Origin: Candidatus Omnitrophota bacterium
Lineage (GTDB): Bacteria > Omnitrophota > Gorgyraeia > Aquiviventales > Aquiviventaceae
Assembly: GCA_020057015.1 (NCBI GenBank)
Contig: JAGVGS010000127.1
Span: 1 to 27,210, forward strand
Length of the DNA: 27,210 nucleotides
Direction: 5' to 3'
The position numbers were made by a program, and so were the translations under genes. Within the stretch, counting starts at the first letter, position 1. Each line of letters starts with the position of its first letter. A model generated the notes under the pieces. The model searched no databases. It saw nothing but the letters and a program-made list of their open reading frames with translations, and was not told where the DNA came from. Positions 1-10,056 of this stretch are shown here, piece after piece.

Positions 1-1619
1 ATCAAGGCCACTTCGCCCTTCATCACCTCGCCGGTGGAGCCATTCAAGGTAATGTAGTCGCCTTCCTTGATCACGAGGTCACCCGCCTTGAACTCGCCTT
101 CTTCCTCGCGCACGGTGATCTCAGAGCAGCCGGCGACACAGCACTTGCCCATGCCGCGGGCCACGACCGCCGCATGCGAGGTCATGCCCCCGCGCGCGGT
201 GAGAATCCCTTGGGCAGCCGCCATGCCCTCGATATCTTCGGGCGAGGTCTCATCGCGCACCAGGATGACGCGCTCGGCATGCTCTTCGGTCAACTCCACG
301 GCGCGCCGCGCGGTGAAGACCGCTTTGCCCACCGCGGCCCCGGGGGAGGCCGGCAGCCCCTTGGCGATCACCTGCGTCTTAGCCTTGGGGTCGATCATCG
401 GGTGCAGCAGCTGGTCGACCTGTGAGGCGTCGATGCGCAGCAGCGCTTGCTGCTGGGTGATGAGCTTCTCCTTCACGAAGTCGGTGGCAAAAGCCACCGC
501 GGCGCGTGCGGTGCACTTGGCGGTGCGCGCCTGGAGCATGTACAGCGTGCCCTCTTCCACCGTGAACTCGAGATCCTGCACCTGCTTAAAGTGCTTCTCC
601 AGGCGCTGGCAGACTTTCAAGAGCTGGTCGTAGCCCTTGGGGAATTCTTTTTTCATTTCAGCGACCGGCTTCGGGGTGCGGATGCCGGCGACCACGTCCT
701 CACCCTGGGCATTGACGAGGTATTCGCCATAGAAGACGTTTTCCCCGGTGCTCGGGTCGCGGGTAAAGCACACGCCGGTGAGCGACTTCTCCCCCATGTT
801 GCCGAAGACCATCGACTGGATGTTGACCGCGGTGCCCAGCGCGTGGGGGATGTTGTTCAAACGGCGATAGATGTTGGCCCGTTCGTTGTTCCAGGATGCG
901 AAGACCGCATTGATGGCGCCGTAGAGCTGCTCCATCGGATCTTCCGGAAAGTCGCGGCCCAGGGTGCGCTTGATAAAGGCCCGGTACTCGCCCACCAGCT
1001 CCTTGAGCGCATCGGCCGGAAGCTCGGCATCGGTCTTGGCGGCATACTTGGCCTTCTACTTATGCAGGATCTCCTCAAAATGCTTGTGCTCCAGGTCCAG
1101 CACCACGCTGCTGTACATCTGGATGAAGCGCCGGTACGCATCGTAGGCAAAACGCGCGTTCTCGGTCTTCACGATAAGGCCCTGCACGACCTGGGTGTTC
1201 AGCCCGAGGTTCAAGATCGTGTCCATCATGCCGGGCATCGACACCGCTGCCCCGGAGCGCACCGAGACCAGCAGCGGGTTCTTCGGGTCGCCGAAGCCCT
1301 TCTCCGCCACCTTCTCGAGCCAGCGCAGCTTCTGCTGCAGCTCCTCTTCAAGCCCCTTGGGCCAGCGCTGACCCAAGTCATAATAGGTGCGGCACGCCTG
1401 CGTCGTGATCGTGATCCCCGGCGGCACCGGCACCCCGATGTTGGTCATCTCGGCGAGGTTGGCCCCTTTGCCGCCGAGCAATTGCTTCATCTGGGTGCTG
1501 CCATCCGCGCGGCCGGCGCCGAAGACATAGACATACTGCGTCTTCTTGCCCGCTTTCGCGGTGGCGGCCGGTGCGGCGCTCTTGCGGGGGCGAGTGAGGA
1601 CAGCACGCGATCGTTTCAT
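1..1619 (-). pseudogene. ppdK: Pyruvate, phosphate dikinase, 5' part, interrupted by an in-frame TAG; runs off the window
   Basis: PPDK interconverts pyruvate, ATP and Pi with PEP, AMP and PPi. The N-terminal ATP-grasp region is clear (VFGAGRADG, GGKGANLAEM, SVRSGAAVSMPGMMDTILNLG). Codon 188 is TAG (1056-1058), after HFEEILHK. The same frame then stays open to the window edge and is plainly PPDK (IYRRLNNIPHALGTAVNIQ, NAQGEDVVAGIRTP, LPASPGAAVGK), including the phosphohistidine loop GGMTSHAAVVARGMGK with its His codon at 174-176. There is one stop and no net frameshift. I chose the ATG at 1619 because AGGAG lies five bases upstream and the ATG overlaps the glyS stop (TGATG), implying coupling. 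The 28-residue basic, Ala-rich N-terminus is an extension. TAG also ends dnaE and the DUF2231 gene, so general recoding is unlikely. Recent inactivation, readthrough or a base error remain possible. Confidence 0.88.
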
Positions 1620-3808
1620 CACGACTCCTGTGGTTGTTGAAGGCAAGCGAGTTTCGAGAGGTCGGCAACCCGACCAGTATACAACGTGTGAATCGCCTGC
1701 ATCAAGGCCAGGCGGTTCTGCTGCAGCCCCTCATCGGGCACGTTGACCATCACCTGATCGAAGAACTCATGCAGCGGCGCGTAGAAGGCTTCCCCGAAGG
1801 CGGTCGTCATCTCGGTGTACGCTTTGCGGTCGGCCAATTGAGTGAGGGGTCCTGCCTGCGCCTGATACCGCTCCCAGAGTGTTTTCTCCGGCAGCTCCTG
1901 CAGCCGCGCAGGGTCGACGTGCGCCTGATGCACCTTGGCGTTCTTCAGGATATTGCGCGTGCGCTCGATCACCTTGGCCGCCTTGAGCAGCCCGGGGTGG
2001 CCGGCCAAGCGCTGCAGGTGCACGATGCGCTCCATGGCATCGACCAGATCATCGCACGGACCCGCGAGCACCGCATCAATGCAATCCCCCGATGGCGTGG
2101 GCGCCCCGGTCCAGGCGAAGGTGTAGAGCCGCTCGAGAAGGTACTGCTGTAATTTCTGCTGGATCGACCGGCTCTGGGCAGCCGCCATGCCGGCATACGG
2201 AGGCAGCGTGGCACGCTGTGCGAACAGCGTGAGCAGCGGCAGCGGGCGACGCACTGCCCAGGCCACTTCCACAATGCCCTGGGCCGCGCGCCGCAGGCCG
2301 TAGGGGTCCTGATCGCCGCTGGGCTGAATGCCCAGCCCTAAGTAGCTGGAGAGCGAGTCATACTTGTCCAGAATGCTGAGCGCGCTACCGATCAGCGAAC
2401 CGGGCAGCCGCTCGGCCACAGGCAGATAGTGCTCCTCAATCGCCTCGGCCACGACTGAGGACTCGCCGGAATCCTTGGCATAATACTTCCCCACCACGCC
2501 TTGCAGCGTCGGGAATTCCTTGACCATGGTGCTGACCAAATCCGCTTTCGCCAGCTGCGCTGCGCGGCGCAGCGCTTGCATCTCCTGGCCTTTCAGCTGC
2601 CAAGCAGCCGCCAGCGTCTCGCTGAGCGCCACCAGGCGCGCGCTTTTATCCGCCATGGAGCCGAGTTTCTCATGGAACGTCACGCCTGAGAGCTGCGCGC
2701 CGAGCTGCTCAAGCGGCAGGCGGGCATGGTCCTGCTGCCAAAATATCAAACTATCAGCCAAGCGGGCGTTCAGGATGCGCTCGATCACCTGGCGCACCGC
2801 TGCGGGTTTGCCGGGTGGGCCTTCCAGGATGGCTACACACTGCGGCAGCAGCGCCCCGGGTTGATCCGCGGCGGGTGCCTCCAGCGCGAACACGCGCTGG
2901 TGCTTGGCCATGCTGGCCAGCAGCAGCTCGCGCGGCAGCTGGAGATACTTGGCGTCAAAGCCTCCCACGAGCGGATGGGGCTGCTCCACCAGATAGGTCA
3001 CTTCGTCCAGCAGCCCGTGGGTCGCGGTCTCTGCCGCAGCCCGCCCCTTGGCCCGGAGGGCGGCGCGGGCGACCATCGCCTGAATCGCCTCGCGGCGCGC
3101 GCGGTGGTCCAGAAGGACGCCGGCGCGCTTGAGGCCTTGCAGGTATTGTGCGACCGAGGCGCACTTCAACGTCTTGGGGTGCCGCGGCAGCCCGACGTGC
3201 GTCAGCGCGGCGCTGTGCAGCCGGCCCACCTGGCAGCGCACCAGTGCTCGGCCATACAAGGCCACGACCCAGCGGATCGGGCGCGCAAAACGCAGCCCGC
3301 TCTCATCCCAGCGCATCGTCTTGGGGGCCTTGAGGCGCGTCACCAGCTGCGGTAAGAGGGTGGGCAACACCTTCGTCGCCGGGATATCCTGGGCCGGCTT
3401 CAAGAAATAGAGATACTCCCCCTTTGGCGAAGCGACGAGCTTGGTCTGGGCCAGCGTCCCGCCTTGCGAGCGCAAGAAGCCTTGCAACGCGCCGGTGGGC
3501 TTGCCCTGCGCATCAAACGCCGCTTGTTTTGATGGGCCGCGGATGTCCACCGCCGGATTCTGCTGCATGGCGCTTAAGCCCCGCACGATGAGCACCAGGC
3601 GCCGTGGCGTGCCGTAGGTTGCGGCCTTCTGAAAGCTCAGGTGCGCGTCACGCAGCAACCCCTCGGCTTCGCGGCAGAGCTGGTCGATGAGGCCGGGCAC
3701 GTACGCAGCCGGCAGCTCTTCGGTGCCGATCTCAAACAGCAGATCCGCGGCCTGCGTCGCCTCGCGGCGAGTGCGGGATGGCGCTTTACTTTTTCGCGGA
3801 CTTGGCAT
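1619..3808 (-). CDS. glyS: Glycyl-tRNA synthetase beta subunit
   Basis: Beta chain of the heterotetrameric alpha2beta2 bacterial GlyRS, which attaches glycine to tRNA-Gly; the beta chain carries the tRNA-binding parts. The start of the conserved chain (DLLFEIGTEELPAAYVPG) and the central block KADLVSTMVKEFPTLQGVVGKYYAKDSGE are classic GlyS motifs, followed by GLRRAAQGIVEV and an anticodon-binding-like C-terminus. The chosen ATG at 3808 gives about 729 residues, slightly more than the usual 690. It overlaps the end of glyQ by 23 bases; an earlier in-frame start at 3850 would extend further into glyQ. The 3' end overlaps the ppdK ATG by one base. Co-translation with glyQ fits the obligatory partnership of the subunits. 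No key region appears missing. Confidence 0.95.
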   Translation of the reverse strand: MPSPRKSKAPSRTRREATQAADLLFEIGTEELPAAYVPGLIDQLCREAEGLLRDAHLSFQKAATYGTPRRLVLIVRGLSAMQQNPAVDIRGPSKQAAFDAQGKPTGALQGFLRSQGGTLAQTKLVASPKGEYLYFLKPAQDIPATKVLPTLLPQLVTRLKAPKTMRWDESGLRFARPIRWVVALYGRALVRCQVGRLHSAALTHVGLPRHPKTLKCASVAQYLQGLKRAGVLLDHRARREAIQAMVARAALRAKGRAAAETATHGLLDEVTYLVEQPHPLVGGFDAKYLQLPRELLLASMAKHQRVFALEAPAADQPGALLPQCVAILEGPPGKPAAVRQVIERILNARLADSLIFWQQDHARLPLEQLGAQLSGVTFHEKLGSMADKSARLVALSETLAAAWQLKGQEMQALRRAAQLAKADLVSTMVKEFPTLQGVVGKYYAKDSGESSVVAEAIEEHYLPVAERLPGSLIGSALSILDKYDSLSSYLGLGIQPSGDQDPYGLRRAAQGIVEVAWAVRRPLPLLTLFAQRATLPPYAGMAAAQSRSIQQKLQQYLLERLYTFAWTGAPTPSGDCIDAVLAGPCDDLVDAMERIVHLQRLAGHPGLLKAAKVIERTRNILKNAKVHQAHVDPARLQELPEKTLWERYQAQAGPLTQLADRKAYTEMTTAFGEAFYAPLHEFFDQVMVNVPDEGLQQNRLALMQAIHTLYTGRVADLSKLACLQQPQES
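1625..1629 (-). promoter_or_regulatory. Ribosome binding site deciding the ppdK start
   Basis: AGGAG sits five bases upstream of the ATG at 1619, inside the last codons of glyS. It favours this ATG over an in-frame one 27 bases upstream. Confidence 0.7.
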
Positions 3809-4661
3809 GTTCCGGCAGGGCTCCCAAGCGCTCGAGATACACTTCGGCACACCGTTTGGCCAACGTGCGGATGCGCAAGATATAGCGCGGGCGCTCGGCC
3901 TGGCTCACCGCCCCGCGCGCATCGAGCATATTGAAGCTGTGGCTGCAATGCAGCAATTGCTCGTACGCCGGCAACAGCGACTGCGCGGCCAGCAGGCGCT
4001 TGGCATCCGCCTCGTAGCGCGTGAACAGCTCTTGGTGCAGCGCCACATCGGCCTGCTCGAAGTTATAGGCTGAAGCTTCCTTTTCATTGGCCAGGTGCAG
4101 ATCGCCGTAGCTTAAAGTCGGGCCATAGCGCAATTGATACACATCCGGGGTGCCTTGTAGGTAGGTGGCAATACGCTCGAGCCCGTAGGTAATCTCGCAG
4201 GGGATAAGTTGCAGCTCCATGCCGCCCACCTGCTGGAAGTACGTGAACTGCGTCACCTCGAGGCTATCCAGCCAGACTTCCCAGCCTAGGCCTGACGCGC
4301 CCAGCGTCGGCGATTCCCAGTCATCCTGCACAAAGCGCAGGTCGTGGTCTTCGAGCTTCAGCCCGCAGGCGCGCAGGCTCTCGAGATAGAGCTGCTGGAC
4401 GTTGTCCGGCGTCGGCTTGAGGATCACCTGGTATTGGTAATAACGCTGCATGCGCAGCGGGTTCTTGCCGTAGCGCCCATCGGCCGGGCGGCGCGAAGGC
4501 TGCACGTACGCCGCCTTCGAGGGCTGCGGACCCAAGGCGCCGAAGAACGTCGCGGGATGAAAGGTGCCCGCACCCATCGGCAGGTCATAGGGCTGCACAA
4601 TGACGCAGCCTTGTTTCTCCCAGAACATATCGAGGGTGCGGATGAGGCGCTGAAAATCCAT
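3786..4661 (-). CDS. glyQ: Glycyl-tRNA synthetase alpha subunit
   Basis: Catalytic class II subunit of alpha2beta2 GlyRS, which activates glycine with ATP. At 291 residues it is close to the usual size of about 300. Typical motifs run in order: FQRLIRTLDMFWEKQGCVIVQPYDLPMGAGTFHPATF at the N-terminus, AYVQPSRRPADGRYGKNP, then the motif-2-like RYYQYQVILKP, DWESPTLGASGLGWEVWLDSLEVTQFTYFQQ and ITYGLERIATYLQG. The gene starts two bases downstream of the recO stop and overlaps glyS, so recO-glyQ-glyS are almost certainly translated from one message. Confidence 0.97.
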   Translation of the reverse strand: MDFQRLIRTLDMFWEKQGCVIVQPYDLPMGAGTFHPATFFGALGPQPSKAAYVQPSRRPADGRYGKNPLRMQRYYQYQVILKPTPDNVQQLYLESLRACGLKLEDHDLRFVQDDWESPTLGASGLGWEVWLDSLEVTQFTYFQQVGGMELQLIPCEITYGLERIATYLQGTPDVYQLRYGPTLSYGDLHLANEKEASAYNFEQADVALHQELFTRYEADAKRLLAAQSLLPAYEQLLHCSHSFNMLDARGAVSQAERPRYILRIRTLAKRCAEVYLERLGALPEHAKSAKK

Positions 4662-4663
4662 GG

Positions 4664-5386
4664 TTAGTAGGCCATCGTTTTCAGCGGACGCTCCAGATGC
4701 CAGCGCAGGAAATCATCGAGCCGCCGGCGCAGCAGCGGGATGAGGGTGGGCACGACCACCAAGGGCTCTTCGGCCTGTGCTAGGGCGTCCAGCATGTGCA
4801 GCGCCTCTGGGGAGGCCTTCTCGGCCTGCGGATCGGTGTGCAGGCAGCGCTCGCACACCAGCCCGCCCTGCTTGACGCTCCAGTAGCCCTGGTCGTGCAC
4901 CACCGCATCGCAGCCGGTGCAATGATCCAGCCGCGGGCGAAACCCCGCCAGATGCAGCACGCGGACCACGAAATAAATGCGCAACCAGTCCAGGTCATTG
5001 CCGCCCAGGGCGAGATGGTGCAAGGTCTGCCGCAACAGGCGGTAGGTGGCCGGCTGAGGGTCTTCCAACGGGACGACCGTGTCCACGAGGTCCACGCAGA
5101 AGGCCGCCACTTGGGCGGTCGGTAAATCTTGCTGGATGGCCATCAGCGGGTCGACCAAATCGCACTGGCTGATCAGGTGCAATTGGCTCGTCCGCGTATC
5201 ATAAAACGTGATGCGGTTGATGGTCAGCGGCTCCATGGCGCTTTGGTAGCGGTTGGGCTGGCGGCGCAGGCCCTTCACCAATCCCTTGAGCTTGCCGAAC
5301 TGGTCGGTGAGGCAGGAGAGCGTCACGCTGGTCTCGCGGAAGGGATAGCGGCGCAGCACGATCGCCTCAGCGGTGTGCAGCGCCAT
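4664..5386 (-). CDS. recO: DNA repair protein RecO
   Basis: RecO works with RecR (and RecF) to load RecA on SSB-coated single-stranded DNA during gap repair. The 240-residue chain has the N-terminal OB-fold pattern (EAIVLRRYPFRETSVTLSCLTDQFGKLKGLVKGLRR), the middle helical region (WLRIYFVVRVLHLAGFRPRLDHC) and a four-Cys zinc site: Cys156, Cys159, Cys178, Cys181 (CTGC and CERC). Length matches the family. The ATG at 5386 has GAGGTGA just upstream and overlaps the end of ybeY by 20 bases. Confidence 0.93.
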   Translation of the reverse strand: MALHTAEAIVLRRYPFRETSVTLSCLTDQFGKLKGLVKGLRRQPNRYQSAMEPLTINRITFYDTRTSQLHLISQCDLVDPLMAIQQDLPTAQVAAFCVDLVDTVVPLEDPQPATYRLLRQTLHHLALGGNDLDWLRIYFVVRVLHLAGFRPRLDHCTGCDAVVHDQGYWSVKQGGLVCERCLHTDPQAEKASPEALHMLDALAQAEEPLVVVPTLIPLLRRRLDDFLRWHLERPLKTMAY

Positions 5387-5810
5387 TGCTCACCTCGATG
5401 CCGCAATGCGACAACACCTGGTTTTCCAGCCGGCGCATGCGCAGCTGCTGGGCCTGCGTGCGGTCGTCATGTCCCAGCCAGTGCAGCAGCCCGTGCACCA
5501 CGTAGCGCGCAAGCTCTTCGCGATACGAGCCGCCGTGCGCGGCCGCATAGCGCTGCGCTTGCCGGGGCGCGATGAGCACTTCCCCGACGATCGGCTCGCC
5601 GTCGTAGCGGAAGCTCAGCACATCTGTGAAGCGCTGATGCCCGGTAAACCGGCGGTTCAGCCGCTTCATCTGCGCATCCGCGATGAAAGTGATGCTGAAC
5701 ACCCCCCGCCCGCCAATTCGCAAATGCCGCGCGGCGTGCCGCGCCAGCCGAGTGATGGTCCGCAGCGGCACCGGCGTGAGGCGCTGGTGGTTGATCACCG
5801 CCACCGTCAT
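5367..5810 (-). CDS. ybeY: Endoribonuclease / rRNA maturation factor YbeY
   Basis: Single-strand-specific metallo-RNase acting in 16S rRNA 3' processing and ribosome quality control. The 147-residue length is typical. Family hallmarks are FIADAQMKRLNRRFTGHQRFTDVLSF, GEVLIAPRQAQ and the metal motif. The metal motif reads HGLLHWLGHDD (His106, His110, Asp116), whereas the textbook form ends in His at the last position, so an Asp replaces the third His ligand. Some phyla may share this variant, so I do not take it as loss of function. The ATG overlaps the phoH-like stop (ATGA). The phoH-ybeY pairing is widely conserved and supports both calls. Confidence 0.93.
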   Translation of the reverse strand: MTVAVINHQRLTPVPLRTITRLARHAARHLRIGGRGVFSITFIADAQMKRLNRRFTGHQRFTDVLSFRYDGEPIVGEVLIAPRQAQRYAAAHGGSYREELARYVVHGLLHWLGHDDRTQAQQLRMRRLENQVLSHCGIEVSNGAAHR

Positions 5811-6769
5811 CGGCCCCCATTCAACCGATGCCGTTCATAGGCCTCGATGATGGCTTGGACCAGTTCATGGCGCACCACGTCCTGGCCGCTGAAGACGGCA
5901 ATCTGGATGCCGGGAATCTTGTCCAGCAGTTGCTGCGCTTGAATGAGGCCCGAGGGCTTCTCGACCGGCAGGTCGATCTGGGTCACATCGCCGGTGATGA
6001 CGGCCTTGGAGTCGAACCCTAAGCGCGTGAGGAACATCTTCATCTGCTCGCTGGTGGTGTTCTGCGCCTCATCCAGGATGATGAACGAATCATTCAGCGT
6101 GCGGCCGCGCATGTACGCCAGCGGCGCCACTTCGATCAGCCCGCGGTCCATGTAGCGCTGCACCATGTCGAGGTCCATCATCTCGTAGAGGGCATCGTAC
6201 AGCGGCCGCAAGTAGGGATCGATCTTCTCGGCCAGGTCCCCGGGCAAAAACCCCAGGCGCTCCCCCGCCTCGACCGCCGGGCGGGTGAGGATGATGCGCG
6301 AGACTTCGCCCTTGGTGAGGTTCTCCACGGCCATCGCCATGGCCAAAAACGTTTTTCCGGTCCCTGCCGGACCGATGCCGAAGACCACGTCATGCTTGCG
6401 CATCGCCTCCACGTAGGCGCGCTGGCCCGCGGTGCGCGGCATGATGAACCGCCGCTTGGTGGGCACTTCGATGCGCTCCTGATACACCTGGCGCAAGGCG
6501 CCCAGGCGCGTATCCTGCAGCGCACGCAGCGCGTATTCCACGTCGTCGCGATGCAGCGGGCTGCCGGCGCGCACAATCACCAGCAGGTCTTCAAAGAGCT
6601 TGCCGGCCTTGGTAGCACTCTCCTCTGCCCCGCTGACGCGCAGCTCGCTGCCGCGCGAGACGACCGACACCCCCAGCGCCTGCTCAATGCGGCGCCGGTG
6701 GTGGTCGTGCTTGCCGAACAAGGCTTGCACTTCCTGGTCGTTTTCTACGAGGACAGCGTACTCAGCCAT
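5807..6769 (-). CDS. ybeZ: PhoH-family ATPase (YbeZ-like)
   Basis: Cytosolic P-loop NTPase of the PhoH/YbeZ type, a probable RNA helicase partner of YbeY. The 320 residues contain an N-terminal KH-like region (about 20-70), a Walker A GPAGTGKT at 133-140, the conserved IILTRPAVEAGERLGFLPGD block, Walker B ILDEAQN at 231-237 and the sensor-like VITGDVTQIDLP. The downstream overlap with ybeY (ATGA) argues for a joint role. Upstream, the LysM lipoprotein gene ends eight bases away. No good Shine-Dalgarno sequence is seen before the ATG, so translation may depend on coupling. Confidence 0.93.
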   Translation of the reverse strand: MAEYAVLVENDQEVQALFGKHDHHRRRIEQALGVSVVSRGSELRVSGAEESATKAGKLFEDLLVIVRAGSPLHRDDVEYALRALQDTRLGALRQVYQERIEVPTKRRFIMPRTAGQRAYVEAMRKHDVVFGIGPAGTGKTFLAMAMAVENLTKGEVSRIILTRPAVEAGERLGFLPGDLAEKIDPYLRPLYDALYEMMDLDMVQRYMDRGLIEVAPLAYMRGRTLNDSFIILDEAQNTTSEQMKMFLTRLGFDSKAVITGDVTQIDLPVEKPSGLIQAQQLLDKIPGIQIAVFSGQDVVRHELVQAIIEAYERHRLNGGR

Positions 6770-6777
6770 GCGGGGCG

Positions 6778-7314
6778 TTATTTCTTGAACGTCGTGCCCT
6801 CATCATCAGACGTCGCGCCATCGCCGGAGGCCCCGCGCGGCACTTTCAGCGTCATGCCGGCGCGCACGCGGTCAGGGCTGTTCAAGATATCGCGATTGGC
6901 ATCAAAGAGCCGCTTCCAGGCCGAGGCCTTGCCGTACACCTCAGGCTTGGCCGCGATGGTCCACAGCGACTCGCCTTTTTGGACGACATACGTGTCGTAC
7001 GGACCGCGGGCGGTGGCCTTGCCTAGCGCGCCGGCCCGCCCTTCGGTCTTTGGTGACGTCCCGCCGATGCGCAAGGGGCCGCTGGTTTGCGGCGCGTTGG
7101 AAAGGCCGGGTAGTTCAATATCCGTCTGCACGATCTGGCGGGTTCGCTTGCCCGGCGCCGCTGGAGGCGCTTGACCCACCAAATAGCCGCGGTTGCCGCT
7201 GGGGGTCACTTCGAGGTCCACCCGGGGCACATCGACCACCCGCGTGGCCGTGCGGCAGCCTGCCAAGATCACGACGCTCACCAGGCTCAACACGACAGCC
7301 TGCATCTGACGCAT
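6778..7314 (-). CDS. LysM-domain lipoprotein
   Basis: Probable envelope lipoprotein that binds peptidoglycan. From the ATG at 7314 the 178-residue protein starts with a short basic segment, a hydrophobic stretch and the lipobox LAGC (Cys20), the expected lipidation site. Residues 21-105 are low-complexity and Pro/Gly/Arg-rich, probably a disordered linker. A LysM module follows at about 108-158 (YVVQKGESLWTIAAK, RLFDANRDIL, RAGMTLKVP). The start is set by a perfect AAGGAGG five bases upstream. An earlier in-frame ATG at 7332 overlaps the aspS stop but would add charged residues before the signal peptide. Its position between aspS and phoH suggests no specific partner, and its function beyond wall attachment is unknown. 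Confidence 0.88.
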   Translation of the reverse strand: MRQMQAVVLSLVSVVILAGCRTATRVVDVPRVDLEVTPSGNRGYLVGQAPPAAPGKRTRQIVQTDIELPGLSNAPQTSGPLRIGGTSPKTEGRAGALGKATARGPYDTYVVQKGESLWTIAAKPEVYGKASAWKRLFDANRDILNSPDRVRAGMTLKVPRGASGDGATSDDEGTTFKK

Positions 7315-7319
7315 CCTAT

Positions 7320-7326
7320 CCTCCTT
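7320..7326 (-). promoter_or_regulatory. Ribosome binding site deciding the LysM lipoprotein start
   Basis: AAGGAGG five bases upstream of the ATG at 7314 is one of the best Shine-Dalgarno matches in the window. It selects that ATG over the ATG at 7332. Confidence 0.75.
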
Positions 7327-7328
7327 CT

Positions 7329-8735
<1,407 letters not shown>

Positions 8736-8736
8736 G

Positions 8737-10011
8737 TTAGCTCTGGGTGTGGACGGCATGCTGCGCCATCGCCTCAGGAAAGGCGTCAAACGCAATCGCC
8801 TGTTGGGTGCCTTGCTCCAAATCCTTCACAGAGAGCGCCTGCGCCTGCTGCTCTTTCTCCCCCAGGATCGCTACAAATCGGCACTGCCATTTATCCGCTT
8901 CGCGCAGCTGGGCCTTCAGGCTTTTGCCTTCCGGATCCATCACCGCCAGCATCCCGCGCGCACGCACCTGCTGGGCTAAGCGAAACGCTTGAGGCATCAG
9001 CGCCGCCCCCAAAACGGCCAGATACACCCCTTGCCGGGCCGGCGCGGGCGCCTCGGCCGCGGCATCCCCTGCGGCCATCAAGACCCGCTCCATGCCCGCG
9101 GCAAAACCAAACGCCCCCAGCGAAGGGCCGCCCAGCTCTTCGACCAAATGATCATACCGCCCGCCGGCAGCCACCGCATCCTGCGCGCCGAGGCCCTTGG
9201 CGCGCACCTCGAAAACCGTCCGAGTGTAGTAGTCCAACCCGCGCGCAAAGACTTTGGTGTCGTCAAACATCACCCCGGCGGCCGTGAGGCCTTCCCGCAC
9301 AGTGCCAAAGTGGGTCTGGCAGTCGCCGCAGAGCAAGAACGGTGAGGAGGCGCTCGTCCGGGCCATCTCTTGGCAGGCGGGATGTTTGCAATCCAGCACG
9401 CGGAAGACGTTTTTCTCAAACCGGCCCTGGCATTCTTTGCACAAGGTCGAAAGGCGCGGGCGCAGCCGCTCGCGCAGTGCCGCGCGGGAGCGCTCTTGAT
9501 CCGGGCGGCAGCCCATACTGGAGAGCCACACGGCGAGCTCCTTCACGCCGCAGGCGCGCAGAATCTCGACGCAGAGGACGATGGCTTCGGCATCCACCCA
9601 GGGGCTGTGCGAGCCGATCGCCTCAACCCCATACTGGTGGAACTGGCGCAGCCGCCCGGCTTGAGGCCGCTCCGCGCGGAACATAGGGCCGAGGTACAAC
9701 AGCCGCGCAAACCCTTCGGTCTTGTGCAGGTTGTGCTCGAGATACGCGCGGACCACGGAAGCGGTGCCTTCCGGGCGCAGCACGATGTCCTGCTCGCCGC
9801 GGTCTTTGAAGCGAAACATCTCCTTCTGGACGATGTCGCTGGTCTCGCCCACCGCACGCAGGAAGAGCTGCGCGTCCTCAAGAATGGGCGTCCGGAGTTC
9901 CTGGTAGCCGTAACACTTGGCGAGGCGCCGAGCGGCCCGTTCGACACGGGCCAGACGCGCGACGTCAGGGGCGAGGAGGTCGGTCGTGCCGCGGAGCGCT
10001 TGGATGTGCAA
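8737..10011 (-). CDS. hisS: Histidyl-tRNA synthetase
   Basis: Class II synthetase charging tRNA-His. The 424-residue protein (family about 420) has IQALRGTTDLL at the N-terminus, motif 2 FRAERPQAGRLRQFHQ with RPEGTAS (79-85), the HisRS-specific RGLDYYTRTVFEV (257 on), GGRYDHLVEELGG and GFAAGMERVL, then an anticodon domain. Between these, six cysteines (191, 194, 208, 213, 228, 231) form paired CxxC-type motifs in the insertion region, which could bind a metal. The start is TTG at 10011; no in-frame ATG or GTG is available near the conserved N-terminus. The upstream GGAAGAG is a weak Shine-Dalgarno candidate. The HU-like gene ends 45 bases upstream. Confidence 0.94.
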   Translation of the reverse strand: MHIQALRGTTDLLAPDVARLARVERAARRLAKCYGYQELRTPILEDAQLFLRAVGETSDIVQKEMFRFKDRGEQDIVLRPEGTASVVRAYLEHNLHKTEGFARLLYLGPMFRAERPQAGRLRQFHQYGVEAIGSHSPWVDAEAIVLCVEILRACGVKELAVWLSSMGCRPDQERSRAALRERLRPRLSTLCKECQGRFEKNVFRVLDCKHPACQEMARTSASSPFLLCGDCQTHFGTVREGLTAAGVMFDDTKVFARGLDYYTRTVFEVRAKGLGAQDAVAAGGRYDHLVEELGGPSLGAFGFAAGMERVLMAAGDAAAEAPAPARQGVYLAVLGAALMPQAFRLAQQVRARGMLAVMDPEGKSLKAQLREADKWQCRFVAILGEKEQQAQALSVKDLEQGTQQAIAFDAFPEAMAQHAVHTQS

Positions 10012-10056
10012 GGAGTTACAACTCTTCCAGCCGCGGAGAATGAACCCGAGGCGGTG

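Noticed and set aside
1056..1058. TAG as a programmed pyrrolysine or suppressor codon
   Set aside because: dnaE and the DUF2231 gene end in TAG, PPDK is not known as a Pyl protein, and no pyl genes are in view. Kept only as a remote option under the ppdK finding.
447..1640. A 397-codon plus-strand open frame antisense to ppdK
   Set aside because: The minus strand encodes PPDK on both sides of the TAG; the plus frame shows no domain.
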